64,000 nucleotides of DNA from Rudanella paleaurantiibacter (GTDB taxonomy: Bacteria; Bacteroidota; Bacteroidia; Cytophagales; Spirosomataceae): positions 62,001 to 126,000 of the forward strand of contig NZ_WELI01000014.1 in assembly GCF_009184635.1 (NCBI RefSeq), read 5' to 3'. A model generated the notes under the pieces. It ran no database searches. It had not been told where the DNA came from and worked only from the letters and a program-made list of their open reading frames with translations. Positions 1-8,367 of the stretch are shown one piece after another. Within the stretch, counting starts at the first letter, position 1; every line of letters starts with the position of its first letter. The position numbers were made by a program, and so were the translations under genes.

Positions 1-381
1 GTCCGCACCGCCAGCCCCCTTACGGCCTGGAACTCCCCCGACTGGATGCGGCTGTTTATCAGCGTTCAAGACGGGTCAAAACCCGCCTGGGAAGGGTTTG
101 AGTTCATGGTGAACCGAACGCCCAAAAACGCCACGACCACCCTCGAACGCTCAAAGGGCGGTTGGAACTGGGAACCGCTGGCCGATGTGAGCTATCGCAC
201 CAATGGCAGCGAACTCGAAATTCGGCTTCCCAAAAAAGCACTCGGCATCACGGGCAACACATTCACGCTTGACTTCAAATGGGCCGACAATGCCCCCGCC
301 GATGGTGACCCGCTCCACTGGCTCGACAAAGGCGACGCGGCCCCCAACGCCCGGTTTCGGTACCGATACGATAAGCGTTAG
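1..381 (+). CDS. C-terminal part of a secreted carbohydrate-active or CBM9-like protein (5' end outside window)
   Basis: The reading frame is open from base 1, so the annotated protein is only the tail of a longer one that starts upstream. The last 110 residues have the look of a CBM9-like beta-sandwich, as found at the C-terminus of many Bacteroidetes glycoside hydrolases. The cues are the block reading roughly DFKWADN, a following DPLHW, and the ending GDAAPNARFRYRY. The catalytic part and any signal peptide are not visible. The family call comes from memory of such C-termini and could be wrong in detail. It is followed by a 570-base non-coding region with the replication origin. Confidence 0.5.
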   Translation, partial: VRTASPLTAWNSPDWMRLFISVQDGSKPAWEGFEFMVNRTPKNATTTLERSKGGWNWEPLADVSYRTNGSELEIRLPKKALGITGNTFTLDFKWADNAPADGDPLHWLDKGDAAPNARFRYRYDKR

Positions 382-507
382 TGCTTTCTGAACGAAAAGC
401 CAGAATGAAAATCAGGTGATTTGAGCCGTACACTTGACCTGCTGAAAAAGCCGTCCTTGGATTCAACAGGAGCTGTTTTTTATCAGACCGATTATTTCAT
501 TACTGCT

Positions 508-549
508 AACTACGACAAAATCCTCGTGAACTACGACAAAATCCTCGTG
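508..549 (+). repeat. two perfect tandem 21-bp iterons
   Basis: Two identical 21-base units lie head to tail at 508-528 and 529-549. The core is CTACGACAAAATCCTCGTG. The exact unit recurs in reverse complement inside a coding sequence at 31521-31541. Confidence 0.9.
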
Positions 550-764
550 AATAGGACGGCAACACTTACTATTTAGTATATTTCCCTTTTTGTTTTTTGT
601 TTTTTCTTTGTTTTCAGTATGGTAGAAGAACTATTGTTTTAGTTATGAGCATTGTTTTTTTAACCTTTAGAAGCCGTACTCACAAATTTTGGGAATTTTT
701 GGGTTTATTTACTATTTATGGTACTCCTTAACTCACTGATTGTCTGTAGTTTGTAAGTGTTAAA

Positions 765-910
765 TGCGACAGATTCCTCGTTTTATACGACAGATTCCTC
801 GCTGATTTACGACGGATTCCTCGTTTAATGCGACAGATTCCTCGTTGATCTACGACAAATTCCTCGTGAACTACGACAATATATTACGACTGTCGTTTTT
901 ATATGTCGTA
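765..910 (+). repeat. main iteron array of the origin
   Basis: Five copies matching TRCGACRRATTCCTCG start at 765, 786, 808, 829 and 851, spaced 21-22 bases apart, which is two helical turns. A partial copy begins at 872. The array ends in shorter TACGAC and TGTCGT units in both orientations (872-910). Such inverted half-iterons just before a rep gene often act as the Rep dimer operator, so rep is probably autorepressed here. Confidence 0.9.
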
Positions 911-952
911 GATGTGTATAACTTGCGTATGATTATAGAAACTATATGATAG

Positions 953-1840
953 ATGGATGGTAAGCTGATTGTTCAGGATAATGCGATTACCAGTGCCCGG
1001 TACGAGATGAATGCTTTGGAAAAGAACATTATCTATATGATGATGGCTCAGCTCCGTAAAGATGATCAGGCGGATACGATTTATTATATCTCGGTTCGGG
1101 AGTTAATGGATAAGACCGGAACCCGAAACTCCTATGACGACTTCAAGCGAGCTACTGAACAGTTGGTAGGTCGTGTACTCCAGATACACCGTCCCAACGG
1201 CAATTTGTTGCAGGTGGCCATGATCTCCTCGGCGGAGTACGTAGTTGGTCAGGGTATTATTGAGATTGGCCTTGATCCTAAGATACGCCCGTTCTTCTTT
1301 GACCTGAAACAGAATTTCACGGCCTTCCAGCTTCATATGGCTCTGAGTCTAGATAGTAAATATGCGAAACGGGTGTATGAGATGCTGGCTCAATATCGTA
1401 ACTTGGGTGAGCTGAAGGTTGATGTTATTGAGTTGAAACGACGGCTGTACCTCTACGATGATAAAACGGGAACTGAGCAGTATAAGAACTGGGCTGACTT
1501 TGAGCGAAGGATACTGATTGTAGCTCAGAAAGAAATCAATGAGAAGACAGACCTTCGTGTAACTTATACACCCGTTAAGATGGGACGACGGGTGGCTTCT
1601 CTTCATTTTATCATTAAAGCTGGTCCACAGCAGATGGTGATTGACTACAAAGATGAGAACACTGCTTTGTTCAGTCGATTAGTAAATGATTTCCGGCTCC
1701 GTAAAGAGCAGGCTCAGATGGTGATTGACCGGTTCAGTGCCGCCGACATTCAGAAGCGTCTTTATGATATTCAGATACTACGTTCTGATAACAAGATTCA
1801 GAACATAGGAGGCTATACGGCTAAATCCTTCGGTGTCTGA
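953..1840 (+). CDS. Rep_3-family replication initiator protein
   Basis: This is a 295-residue plasmid initiator of the Rep_3 (RepB / Initiator Rep) superfamily, which binds iterons and opens the origin. The N-terminal winged helix begins with the family pattern (residues 8-40: an N-A-I-T-S-A-R-Y-E-M stretch, then LEKNIIYMMMAQL). A second winged helix follows after about residue 130 (KYAKRVYEMLAQYRN and a later WADFERRIL). The length is typical. The gene sits 43 bases after the iteron and half-iteron array, which probably serves both as origin and operator. It converges with the DUF1016 gene, with one base between their stops. The family assignment is firm; the host range is unknown. Confidence 0.9.
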   Translation: MDGKLIVQDNAITSARYEMNALEKNIIYMMMAQLRKDDQADTIYYISVRELMDKTGTRNSYDDFKRATEQLVGRVLQIHRPNGNLLQVAMISSAEYVVGQGIIEIGLDPKIRPFFFDLKQNFTAFQLHMALSLDSKYAKRVYEMLAQYRNLGELKVDVIELKRRLYLYDDKTGTEQYKNWADFERRILIVAQKEINEKTDLRVTYTPVKMGRRVASLHFIIKAGPQQMVIDYKDENTALFSRLVNDFRLRKEQAQMVIDRFSAADIQKRLYDIQILRSDNKIQNIGGYTAKSFGV

Positions 1841-1841
1841 T

Positions 1842-2753
1842 TTATAATGACTTGGGTAACAGGCTTGTCTCAAAGTCCGAAAGGGGAGGAGTAGCCGAGG
1901 TCATAATAAGATGTATTTCGTTGTTACCTCTCAGTAACAGGGCCAGAGGGAAAGAAGAAGTTTCCGCAGGCTGATGCTGTTCCCATTCCGTAAGTTGATA
2001 CCGTATTTGCTCACTCAATGCAGGTGTAGCCTCACTTACCCACAGGCCAACGAAGCGGTGGAGCCGGTAGTGAAAAAAGAGTACGTCGGGTTTCAGTACC
2101 GACATGGGTAATTCTGACGCAACCCGGCTGACCAACGCCCAGCCTAACTGGTTTAGCAACGTTTGTCGGGCCTGGGCAACCCGGCTTCGTTGCGTTCCGG
2201 TTTTAGTGACCTTTTTTGGGGCCAGAGTAGTGGTGAGCAGTTGGTCCTCCCCTAAAGCGACCTGGTAATAGTACCGGGATTTAATCAGTCGGTTTAGGGT
2301 CCGGTACGACCAGCCCTCATCGGCTGCATTGTGCAGGTAGAAATGACGTTCCTGCTGGTTATCAATGGCTAACAATAAGCGGTAGTGTGTCCAGGTGAGT
2401 TCGGTACGCAGGTGCTGCCGGAGGTTACTGAATTCTCCACGCACTGCGTGGAGAATTGGAAATGCCATGTAGAACTGCCGAAACCACCATAGATTGGAGG
2501 TCTTGTACCCCTTTCCGTAATGGTGGGTAAGCTCCCGAGATAAACCTTCGATGAGTTGTACACCGTAATCAGCCCGATCCTGACCTTGTTGCTCGGTCTC
2601 GACGATGATACGGCCAATGTGCCAGTAAGCCTCCACGCGGGCAAAATCCGGCTCGCCCCGGATGGCTGCTTCATCGACTGATACAAGCTGCCGGAGAAAC
2701 TGGTGCAGCTCAAGTAAGGAATCTGGGTTCGGGAATAATTGCGGAGTCTCCAT
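1842..2753 (-). CDS. DUF1016 / YhcG-like protein with a degenerate nuclease end
   Basis: The N-terminal 170 residues fit DUF1016 (YhcG N-terminal domain): an AYWHIGRIIVE helix, YG..LIEGLSREL, and SNLWWFRQFYMAFP. YhcG proteins normally end in a PD-(D/E)XK nuclease whose core reads like D-L-L-F-Y-H-R-x-L followed by a strand with E-x-K. Here the first strand is kept (PDVLFFHYRLHRFVG), but the next strand reads LWVSE, so the E-x-K pair appears lost. The protein may bind DNA without cutting. A TTG 12 bases upstream could extend it by four residues, but I chose the ATG at 2753. It is the first gene of the accessory island, convergent with rep. Confidence 0.65.
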   Translation of the reverse strand: METPQLFPNPDSLLELHQFLRQLVSVDEAAIRGEPDFARVEAYWHIGRIIVETEQQGQDRADYGVQLIEGLSRELTHHYGKGYKTSNLWWFRQFYMAFPILHAVRGEFSNLRQHLRTELTWTHYRLLLAIDNQQERHFYLHNAADEGWSYRTLNRLIKSRYYYQVALGEDQLLTTTLAPKKVTKTGTQRSRVAQARQTLLNQLGWALVSRVASELPMSVLKPDVLFFHYRLHRFVGLWVSEATPALSEQIRYQLTEWEQHQPAETSSFPLALLLRGNNEIHLIMTSATPPLSDFETSLLPKSL

Positions 2754-2885
2754 AGATTGTCTCAAAAAAAGGATGTCGTTCTACTAAATGGCAACGAGGA
2801 TGGTTTTACTCAAAGTACCCCGCTCCCCTATCCCTGATTCTTCGACTTCCATAAACATTACATTACGGAAGTCGAAAATAGCATT

Positions 2886-3920
2886 TCAAAACACATCGTC
2901 CAACCGCTCCTCGCTGGCCCGCAGCAAACGCATCTGTTCCTCAACTGTGTGCGTGTAAATCTGCGTAGTGGCCGGTGATGCGTGCCGCAACACGCCCTGC
3001 GCTTCTTCGATTGTTCCGCCGTTGAGCAGAATGTTCACAGCCGTGCTGTGCCGAAACGAGTGCGCGGTGTATTCTGGACTGTCTATACCAATCTCGCGTA
3101 GCTGCTCCTTAGCCACCTGCCGAATCGTGCGCGTGGTCAGTCGTCCACCCCGGTTATTATTGGAGTGGGACACAAACAACGGCTCCTGAGGATCTGGTCG
3201 GGCCACGCTTGGTCGCTGACGAGGTTTGCGGCTGGTGGCGGCAGCCCGTTGTTTCAGATAAGTTGCAATAGGACTATATGCCTTATCGGTCAGGATAACG
3301 AAGTTGTCTTTCTCGTCGCGGCCTTTGCCCTGAATCTTCAGAATTCGTTTCCCGGCTTTCATCGCAATGTCGCCCACGTCGGCCCGGATCAGTTCGATAG
3401 TACGCAGCCCTGTTCGCAGCAGCAGGTTAGCGATGGCATGATCGCGCAACGTCAGTAGGTGTTCCTGATCGGCTACGGTATATTGTTCGGTTGACTCAAC
3501 AGTGGGCGCAGTGTTGGTCAGTAAATCTTTTCCCTGCTGCGCCGTGAGGGGCTGTCGGCGGAACTGCCGCTTCCGTCTGGGCGACTTCACGCCCCGCGCT
3601 ACGTTCGGATAGAGCTTGTTAGCCTCGGCCCACTCGTAGAACTTACGAACCGTCGTCAGGTACGAGCCAACCGTCAGGCCGCTCAGCCCCTTGGCCAGTC
3701 CATCCTCCTTGTACTGAATAATCACGGACCGATCTACCTGGCTTAACGCATACCCTTTTTCCCCAAGCCAGTTCATAAACAGCCGCAGGGTTCGCACGTA
3801 CAGCTCCCTCGACGATTCCACCACATCCTGATCCAGCGCGAACCGGTCAATCAGGACTTCGATTGACGGGTCATTAAAGGCTGGTGTAATGTTAGATGGC
3901 ACTACAGAAATTGTACGCAT
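2886..3920 (-). CDS. tyrosine recombinase (XerD / phage-integrase family)
   Basis: This is a site-specific recombinase of 344 residues, the usual length. A SAM-like core-binding domain covers about residues 20-120. The catalytic domain shows Arg173 (GLRTIEL), Lys199 (GKGRDEK), His287 and Arg290 (HSFRH), His313 (LRHAS) and the nucleophile Tyr322 (TQIYTH). All six active-site positions are present, so it should be active. It may resolve plasmid dimers or may have carried the neighbouring defence cassette. I found no clear attachment-site repeats. The gene is richer in GC than the Argonaute operon beside it. Confidence 0.9.
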   Translation of the reverse strand: MRTISVVPSNITPAFNDPSIEVLIDRFALDQDVVESSRELYVRTLRLFMNWLGEKGYALSQVDRSVIIQYKEDGLAKGLSGLTVGSYLTTVRKFYEWAEANKLYPNVARGVKSPRRKRQFRRQPLTAQQGKDLLTNTAPTVESTEQYTVADQEHLLTLRDHAIANLLLRTGLRTIELIRADVGDIAMKAGKRILKIQGKGRDEKDNFVILTDKAYSPIATYLKQRAAATSRKPRQRPSVARPDPQEPLFVSHSNNNRGGRLTTRTIRQVAKEQLREIGIDSPEYTAHSFRHSTAVNILLNGGTIEEAQGVLRHASPATTQIYTHTVEEQMRLLRASEERLDDVF

Positions 3921-4019
3921 ACTACTTAATGAGATTTTTTAGTCAAATTCAATAAGGTTGATAGACTACACAAATCTTTGGGAAAATAAATGAATTTTTC
4001 CAAAGATTTTTCAAATTTA

Positions 4020-5441
4020 TCACATATAAAAGCCATATTTTATTTGAGCTTTTTCATGAATATCGAGGTACTTCATCACCTCACCCACCTTCCTAGCGCA
4101 AACCATCGTGATTGGGTACTTGCCATCAAACTGTGTATTATTCCAATTCATTTTGGTTAAGGCTAAAATTTCCTCGCAGATGATATCAGGCGATACATCA
4201 CTTTCAACGACTCTAACTTCAAGGGGTTGAGGTATGTAAGGACCTGGGTAGGTGCGATAATACTCAACCGACCCTTTTGTGTACAACAGTCGAATATTTT
4301 TATCTAATTCAATGTGAGTCCCCCTCAAGGCAGGATACATACCATCCCGTAGCATTCTCACGTTTGAGTCCAGTATGGTGACAAAATCTACTTTACCGAT
4401 ACCCATTTCATAGACCGCATTGCGAAAACCATCTAATTCGTCTTCGTTATAATTAGATGACTTATGGATGACTAACCGGGCTGGAAACGTTTCCATAGCC
4501 AGATTGTATTCGCTTAAGGCACCTTTTAAGAGTTCAAATGCTTGCTCCGACTCTAAGTGTGGTTTACGGTCCCGCTCATCGATCTTAACGGGGGTTCCCC
4601 TTAAGATAACGCCATTACCTAATTCATCAAATATCTGAGCTAAACTGGTGTGGGTAACTTTCTTGTCCCGACTTTTATAGAAGCTGATACCGACAAAGCA
4701 GACGGACGGCCGATTGATGTTATGGGGTAGACGCCAAGGAATCTGATTCGCTTTGTAGTAAGCAGCCGTACTAAAATTCCATGCTTTCGTTGCTTCATCC
4801 TGTTGAAAACGGGAGGGACTTAACGACTGTTCACGTACCAACTGTAAAGGCTTACCCAGGTGCATCGTTTTTGCTTTTAAAGCACGCCGGAAGTTTAATT
4901 CATAATCAGAAGGTTCTTCTTCGTTTCCTTCAATCGTCTCTTCCTGATCCGTCTTGGGTTCCTTTGCAATGTAAGGAAACAACTCCGCCGGAATGACACA
5001 GGTAATTAGATCAACATTGCGGTGCTGGGCAACAAATTTTACTTTTTCGTAATACAAATCAATGGCCTCTGTGATGCGCTCATTATCGTTAGCAATCTTA
5101 ATGATTCGTTTAATGTCAGAATTGTTGATGTCTTTGGTTAACGCTTCCCCGTATTGCAGATTCGACTTAAACCCTGACGACAAATTAAATCCAGAGAACG
5201 CGGCATAGAGTCGAGGATGATTGTTGTCAGCTTTCTGAGGAATGAAGCGGCTGCATTTATCAATCCAGTCGGATAATTTACCCAAGTTGTCACTGGTTCC
5301 AACTCCTCCAACGTTGATTTCCTTCTTCCGATAGTCATTCTTCGATTCATAAGTATCGAAGGTACTGATTCCAGCTCGGGGACAAATATGTTTGTCCTGG
5401 GCAAACTCAAGTTCAGGTTCCTGAATATATTTCAGCTTCAT
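4020..5441 (-). CDS. short prokaryotic Argonaute (MID-PIWI), catalytically inactive
   Basis: This 473-residue protein has the layout of a short pAgo: MID and PIWI domains with no PAZ. Family landmarks are WNFSTAAYYKANQIPWRL (about 221-238), the first PIWI strand CFVGISFYKS (248-257), RLVIHKSSNY (322-331), FVTILDSN (353-360) and the C-terminal MNWNNTQF. The first catalytic Asp (GIDxS in slicing Argonautes) is Ser253 here, so target cleavage is not expected. Its start ATG overlaps the stop of the protease-APAZ gene as ATGA, which implies translational coupling and a one-to-one complex. In known short pAgo systems the APAZ partner carries the effector, and here that is a serine protease. The role is probably guide-directed sensing of foreign nucleic acid. 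The Argonaute call is firm; the activity is inferred. Confidence 0.9.
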   Translation of the reverse strand: MKLKYIQEPELEFAQDKHICPRAGISTFDTYESKNDYRKKEINVGGVGTSDNLGKLSDWIDKCSRFIPQKADNNHPRLYAAFSGFNLSSGFKSNLQYGEALTKDINNSDIKRIIKIANDNERITEAIDLYYEKVKFVAQHRNVDLITCVIPAELFPYIAKEPKTDQEETIEGNEEEPSDYELNFRRALKAKTMHLGKPLQLVREQSLSPSRFQQDEATKAWNFSTAAYYKANQIPWRLPHNINRPSVCFVGISFYKSRDKKVTHTSLAQIFDELGNGVILRGTPVKIDERDRKPHLESEQAFELLKGALSEYNLAMETFPARLVIHKSSNYNEDELDGFRNAVYEMGIGKVDFVTILDSNVRMLRDGMYPALRGTHIELDKNIRLLYTKGSVEYYRTYPGPYIPQPLEVRVVESDVSPDIICEEILALTKMNWNNTQFDGKYPITMVCARKVGEVMKYLDIHEKAQIKYGFYM

Positions 5442-6970
5442 AAAGACTTTTTTTCTTTTTTAATGTGCCAATAATCATCCGTCAGCTTGGGCGCGTTGTC
5501 AAAGCTCACTAATTCATCAAAGTTCAGGAAGAAGTCCTTGCTTTGGCTTAGGAAATAAGCCAGAAATCGAACGTGGGTAAATACTTCGCCGTTTCGCTCC
5601 TTTTTCTTTTTGTAAGTGGCTAATTCCTGCGTTTTCCAAAAGTGTTTCTTCTTGCCGTCGTGAGTGGCATAAGCATCAGGGCTGATATTTAAATACCACT
5701 CCTGACCGAATTGACGAAAACTACATTGGAAGGCGAAATGAGTACAGTGCCAAAGCTTGTCGGGCTCGTCAGGATTCGTTTTTGAATGCATTTTCGCTTC
5801 AAACACAGTCCGCTCAGTTCTCACCTTTCCCTTCCATCTAATCTGTCGTTTGGACAAGAGATCATCTTCCGGCGCAAAAATGTACGTTCTGTCCTCGTGT
5901 TTCCAAGCGATACCCATATGATGAAGCTTTCGGCTTAGGCATGTGTTCAACAGGCTCACGAATGTGCGCTGCTGATCGGCTACCGCACAGAATTCATCGA
6001 TACCAAACGATTCTACGGTTCCTGGTTCAACCAGATGGTGGAACGAGTTATCACTTTGGGTAAGATCATAAAACGTGATGATCTTATTATTGGAAACCGC
6101 AAAGTCACCACTCAGCTTAAGCCCTTTCATCTTCAATAGCTCATATACAAACTGCCGACTATCCAGCTTGTAGGGTATGAATTTTTCTTCCCTTCGGCCG
6201 TATTCGAAGAGTTCACTACGGGTGGTAGCGACTTCCCCAATGAACACTCGTTCCGGTAAACGGACCTTCAGAAGCGATGAATAAAGGGTTTCTGTCGTTT
6301 TGTCTTCCAGGCTTCCCTCAACATCCTCAAGCTTTAGCTCCGGCAGGCTATACCGATTGAAGAGCTGATTAACCATTGAAAAGTTACAACAATGAACTTG
6401 GTTAAATGATCCGGCTGAATTGCCTAATTGCGTGACTATTCCTACCAAAACGGGTTTGCCATCGGCTTCAACCACAACTCCACTGCCTGAGAACCCCGCA
6501 ACTGAACTGGCCGCCAGATCGCCCGACGAATCGCTGAGACTGGTATTCGTTCGTATCTTAAACACTTGTCCAGACGCTTCGATGAACCTAGCTTCAAGTT
6601 TAGTCGCTTCTCCTCCCAATGCCGCTGGATAACCTCTGAAATGAAATGTACCAGAATCATCGTTGACCCGACCAATTGTAATGGTCGGAATCGCGGACTC
6701 ACCTACTGGAAAATCAGATCGGTTGATTAGCAGTAACGCAAAATCATGCTTAGGATCGACAAAGAAGTTCTCTTTATCGACAACGATCTTCTTGAAACTA
6801 CCAACCTCCGGCTCGTACTCTACCAGACAAAAATTAGGATTTGGTTCAATACAATGATTAGCCGTGAAAACGTAGTAGTGTTGCGGGTCGTTGGGATGCG
6901 TAAAAAGGATACCACTTCCTTGCCGATTGATACGAATGGTTAGTTTTTGCAAAAGTTCAGATATAGTCAT
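5438..6970 (-). CDS. trypsin-like serine protease fused to an APAZ domain
   Basis: The predicted 510-residue protein starts at the ATG at 6970, two bases after the upstream stop (TAAGTATG). A longer start at 7003 would add 11 residues. Residues 10-200 are a chymotrypsin-fold protease with an intact triad: His39 (FTANHC), Asp76 (KHDFALL) and Ser161 (GFSGSG). Residues about 240-500 resemble APAZ, the partner domain of short Argonautes: IRWKGKVRTERTVFEAK, WHCTHFAFQCSF, EWYLNISP, then THDGKK and a TYKKKKERN block. There is no signal peptide, so it should act in the cytoplasm. Published APAZ fusions that I know carry TIR, SIR2 or nuclease domains, so a protease is unusual. It is translationally coupled to the pAgo. 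Protease confidence is high; APAZ rests on motif pattern and position. Confidence 0.85.
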   Translation of the reverse strand: MTISELLQKLTIRINRQGSGILFTHPNDPQHYYVFTANHCIEPNPNFCLVEYEPEVGSFKKIVVDKENFFVDPKHDFALLLINRSDFPVGESAIPTITIGRVNDDSGTFHFRGYPAALGGEATKLEARFIEASGQVFKIRTNTSLSDSSGDLAASSVAGFSGSGVVVEADGKPVLVGIVTQLGNSAGSFNQVHCCNFSMVNQLFNRYSLPELKLEDVEGSLEDKTTETLYSSLLKVRLPERVFIGEVATTRSELFEYGRREEKFIPYKLDSRQFVYELLKMKGLKLSGDFAVSNNKIITFYDLTQSDNSFHHLVEPGTVESFGIDEFCAVADQQRTFVSLLNTCLSRKLHHMGIAWKHEDRTYIFAPEDDLLSKRQIRWKGKVRTERTVFEAKMHSKTNPDEPDKLWHCTHFAFQCSFRQFGQEWYLNISPDAYATHDGKKKHFWKTQELATYKKKKERNGEVFTHVRFLAYFLSQSKDFFLNFDELVSFDNAPKLTDDYWHIKKEKKSL

Positions 6971-6972
6971 AC

Positions 6973-8034
6973 TTAGAAGACGATCTCGTTTTGAAACGAA
7001 CATTGGAAACCAAACGCTTGCATTTCTGAAGGCGAAAAGATTCCCTCAGTAATAGCATTGCGGTAATTAAAGATTAGCTCGGTTGGCTGACCTCGCTGGT
7101 AATTATGATAGATGATTCTTGCCAATGCTTCTTTATGGGGCAGACCGTGCGTGTTGCTCCCGTTTGTAGAGACAATAAATCGGTTGCAGTCGAGTAAGGC
7201 CAGTAGTGCTTCATTAGTATTATGTTTACTACCGTGGTGAGACACCTTTACGCAATCCACTTTGAGTTTATGAACGTCACTGTATCCTTGCTTCTGCAAG
7301 CTGGCTATGATTACCGAAGGATGTGCATCGGCCAGAAGTAACACTTGCTTTTCCCGATGAGTTGCCAGAAATGCGATACTGCTTCCGTTTGGCACTCCTC
7401 TGTCCTCATGAATGGGTCGTTCAATTAGCTCCTGAATACTGAGATGGTAATCTACTTGCCGACCAGCGAGTGGTACATTTTTTGAAGGCATGATTTCCGT
7501 TTGCCAATCCTTGCTGAGTCTTTGGAGAGACGGTTCGTCGGGCGAGATTACATTGATTGTAAGCCCGTCCAAATCATATTCTTGAATCGCAGCTATTGGC
7601 GTCTTATTAGTGGATATCTGCAAGCGTTCAAGAAATCGTTCAAGCGTATTGCCTTGTTTTGTACTAATCTGCTTATCGGTATGAGGCAACATGACATCGT
7701 GTTGATGCTCATCAATCCTATAAAAGTAGCGTGAAATGACACGGGCAGAGTTAAACCAACAGGCCGAAAGCAGTTTATCAGGCAACCGTCTCAGTTCCAT
7801 TTCATTAACCAGCCGAAGCACTCCCCCGATATGATCGGAATCAATATGGCTGAGTATTAGTAGGTCAATTACCTCCTTTCGCTCAAGCAAAAGCTGAATT
7901 TCATACTTTAGGGACTGGTTATATGTATTAGTAACACCTCCATCGATCAAGATATTACGATTTCGACCACTCGATCCTTGCCACTTTAATAATAAAGCGT
8001 CTCCACATGATGCCGGTAAAATATCTAAAATCAT
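6973..8034 (-). CDS. metallo-beta-lactamase fold hydrolase (ComEC-like, Avs1-type effector)
   Basis: This is a soluble MBL-fold protein of 353 residues from the ATG at 8034. A GTG at 8085 would add 17 residues. The metal site reads SHIDSDH (His63, Asp65, Asp67, His68). Further family landmarks are LLLADAHP (third ligand), VSHHGSKHN (fourth ligand) and the late STNGSNTHGLPHKEAL, typical of the ComEC/Rec2-type MBLs common in defence islands. It has no membrane segments, unlike true ComEC. It is the first gene of the operon, and its stop lies two bases before the protease-APAZ start. MBL plus trypsin-like protease is the effector pair of type 1 Avs systems. It is likely a nuclease, but the substrate is inferred. 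Confidence 0.85.
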   Translation of the reverse strand: MILDILPASCGDALLLKWQGSSGRNRNILIDGGVTNTYNQSLKYEIQLLLERKEVIDLLILSHIDSDHIGGVLRLVNEMELRRLPDKLLSACWFNSARVISRYFYRIDEHQHDVMLPHTDKQISTKQGNTLERFLERLQISTNKTPIAAIQEYDLDGLTINVISPDEPSLQRLSKDWQTEIMPSKNVPLAGRQVDYHLSIQELIERPIHEDRGVPNGSSIAFLATHREKQVLLLADAHPSVIIASLQKQGYSDVHKLKVDCVKVSHHGSKHNTNEALLALLDCNRFIVSTNGSNTHGLPHKEALARIIYHNYQRGQPTELIFNYRNAITEGIFSPSEMQAFGFQCSFQNEIVF

Positions 8035-8367
8035 ACTGTACAACTCAAATGTGGTAGCTCTCCGAGCAGCTACAGTGCCAAACACACCCAGTCAATGATA
8101 GTGCCGATTAGGGCAGTATGTCACGATGACATAGAATCTGTGTGGGTCAGCGAATTCGTCATGCGCTTGCTGCTGCGACAGTTGCTTTACAAAGTATATT
8201 ATTTGACAGAATGTCATACAACCCAAATTGGATTTGGCAAAAACCTGCTAAGTGCTTAAAAACTCTGCTGATTTTATCCGCTTCAGAATTTAACACAGCC
8301 TATTTAGGATTTTCCCAAAATACGGCACTTTTTCTTATATTTGCCAAAATATTGTAGTGAAGGACTC
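8035..8367. promoter_or_regulatory. divergent control region between the Argonaute operon and abiE
   Basis: This 333-base stretch is non-coding by my reading. It contains two inverted repeats built from the same half site: TATGTCA-CGA-TGACATA at 8117-8133 and TGACA-GAA-TGTCA at 8204-8216. A Bacteroidetes -7 box, TATATTTG, lies at 8336-8343, 24 bases before the abiEi ATG. No equally good -7 box is visible for the leftward operon; the nearest is TGTGTTTG on the minus strand near 8080. Confidence 0.5.

Larger units (their letters stand above)
382..952. other. putative replication origin (oriV) region
   Basis: This 570-base non-coding stretch lies directly upstream of the Rep_3 initiator gene. 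It holds two groups of short direct repeats (described separately) separated by a very AT-rich, T-tract-laden segment at about 560-720. An iteron group, an AT-rich melting region and an adjacent rep gene are the usual parts of an iteron-controlled plasmid origin. I saw no convincing consensus DnaA box. Confidence 0.75.

Noticed and set aside
508-890. CRISPR-like array
   Set aside because: The repeats are 16-21 bases at a steady 21-22 base period with no unique spacers, and there are no cas genes. This is an iteron array.
8204-8209. TTGACA as an Escherichia-type -35 box
   Set aside because: There is no -10 box at the right spacing, and Bacteroidetes promoters use a -33 TTTG and a -7 TAnnTTTG. 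The hexamer is part of a palindrome.
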